Positions 63,768-64,000 of a stretch of 64,000 nucleotides of DNA are shown piece after piece. The position numbers and the translations under genes are program-made. Under the pieces are notes generated by a model that was given only the letters and a program-made list of their open reading frames with translations, did not search any database and was not told the origin of the DNA. The stretch comes from Roseiarcus sp963730555 (GTDB lineage: Bacteria; Pseudomonadota; Alphaproteobacteria; Rhizobiales; Beijerinckiaceae), in contig CAVSSS010000034.1 in the NCBI GenBank assembly GCA_963730555.1, positions 124,001 through 188,000 of the forward strand. Direction: 5' to 3'. Position 1 is the first letter of the stretch; each line of letters starts with the position of its first letter.

Positions 63768-64000
63768 ATAAGGTCGTCGCCGCCAAGTCAGCCAGCACGC
63801 AGAGTCCGGTCAAGCAGATGAAAATAAAACGGGGGGAAGCGGGCGTACGAGACGGGGAACTTCGTTGCGCCTCATTTCCGTTATTGTCACAGGAAGCCAA
63901 GGGCGCGCTTTTCGACCTGCAGGCTTAGATTTCGAAACGGAATATCAAACGAAGAATTACATAAGAATACGTAACTCGTTTGCGGCGTTCTCTCTTCCTT
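63768..64000. other. Window end without recognised gene
   Basis: After the prfB stop no supported coding frame is seen. A minus-strand frame (63900-63703) with one hydrophobic stretch overlaps the end of prfB and is not convincing. Confidence 0.4.

Noticed and set aside
63703..63900. Small minus-strand membrane-protein frame after prfB
   Set aside because: It overlaps the prfB coding end, has no ribosome site or family, and its single hydrophobic stretch is weak evidence.
1..64000. tRNA or rRNA genes
   Set aside because: No cloverleaf ends, CCA-adjacent tRNA signature or rRNA core sequence was recognised by reading; a covariance search could not be run.

Overview
The window is high-GC chromosomal DNA from an alphaproteobacterium, most likely Rhizobiales in the broad sense (Beijerinckiaceae/Methylocystaceae-like). 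The evidence is the housekeeping order rne / amiC / mrcA / prfB, RNase E with a long acidic insert in its S1 domain, a class I lysyl-tRNA synthetase, the MoxR-DUF58-DUF4159 cluster, and the set DUF1285 - NUDIX - DUF6111 - cca. No rRNA, tRNA or CRISPR was recognised.

Positions 629-26892 look like one integrated genomic island. It lies between two copies of a 25-bp sequence (23 of 25 identical) that is the last eight codons and stop of the opgG gene, which enters the window at its left edge. A P4-type tyrosine integrase sits directly inside the left copy. It is followed by an AlpA-like HTH protein, a RepA-like helicase ATPase and a perfect 24-bp inverted repeat. The middle is a graveyard: a glycine-rich secreted protein gene, a TRAP transporter and a PQQ-like beta-propeller gene, all frameshifted or truncated, with IS5, IS110, IS66, IS1182, IS630 and IS21 copies or remnants. 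One IS66 copy is nested inside an IS1182 transposase and still has its inverted ends and 8-bp target duplication.

The best-preserved cargo is an amide module (about 16.99-24.37 kb): an AmiS/UreI-type channel, two FmdB zinc-ribbon proteins, formamidase FmdA, an OmpR-type regulator (frameshifted), a receiver-histidine kinase protein, and an 882-residue fusion of an NCS1 permease, an eight-cysteine domain and a histidine kinase. The layout suggests that the permease part senses or imports a nitrogen compound and controls formamide or short amide use. This is the most unusual system in the window.

To the right of the island lie a proline-racemase-family gene with a disrupted frame, and a three-gene cassette for a ferredoxin-linked 2-oxoacid oxidoreductase (GltD-like flavoprotein, KorA, KorB) with a single-domain response regulator. 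A second IS-rich patch (33.9-37.8 kb) follows, where an IS110 element has split an IS1182 transposase. Next come a glycosyltransferase and lysK, efp and epmA (EF-P and its lysyl ligase, divergent), and IS remnants.

From 45 kb onward the DNA is ordinary core chromosome: the MoxR/DUF58/DUF4159/membrane-protein operon, DUF1285-NUDIX-DUF6111-cca, rne, amiC, mrcA (PBP1A), and prfB with a classical programmed +1 frameshift. Several otherwise good genes carry one apparent indel (dctP, dctM, tnpC, the regulator, the racemase, DUF4159). In the island this fits decay. In the core operon an assembly error is equally possible.
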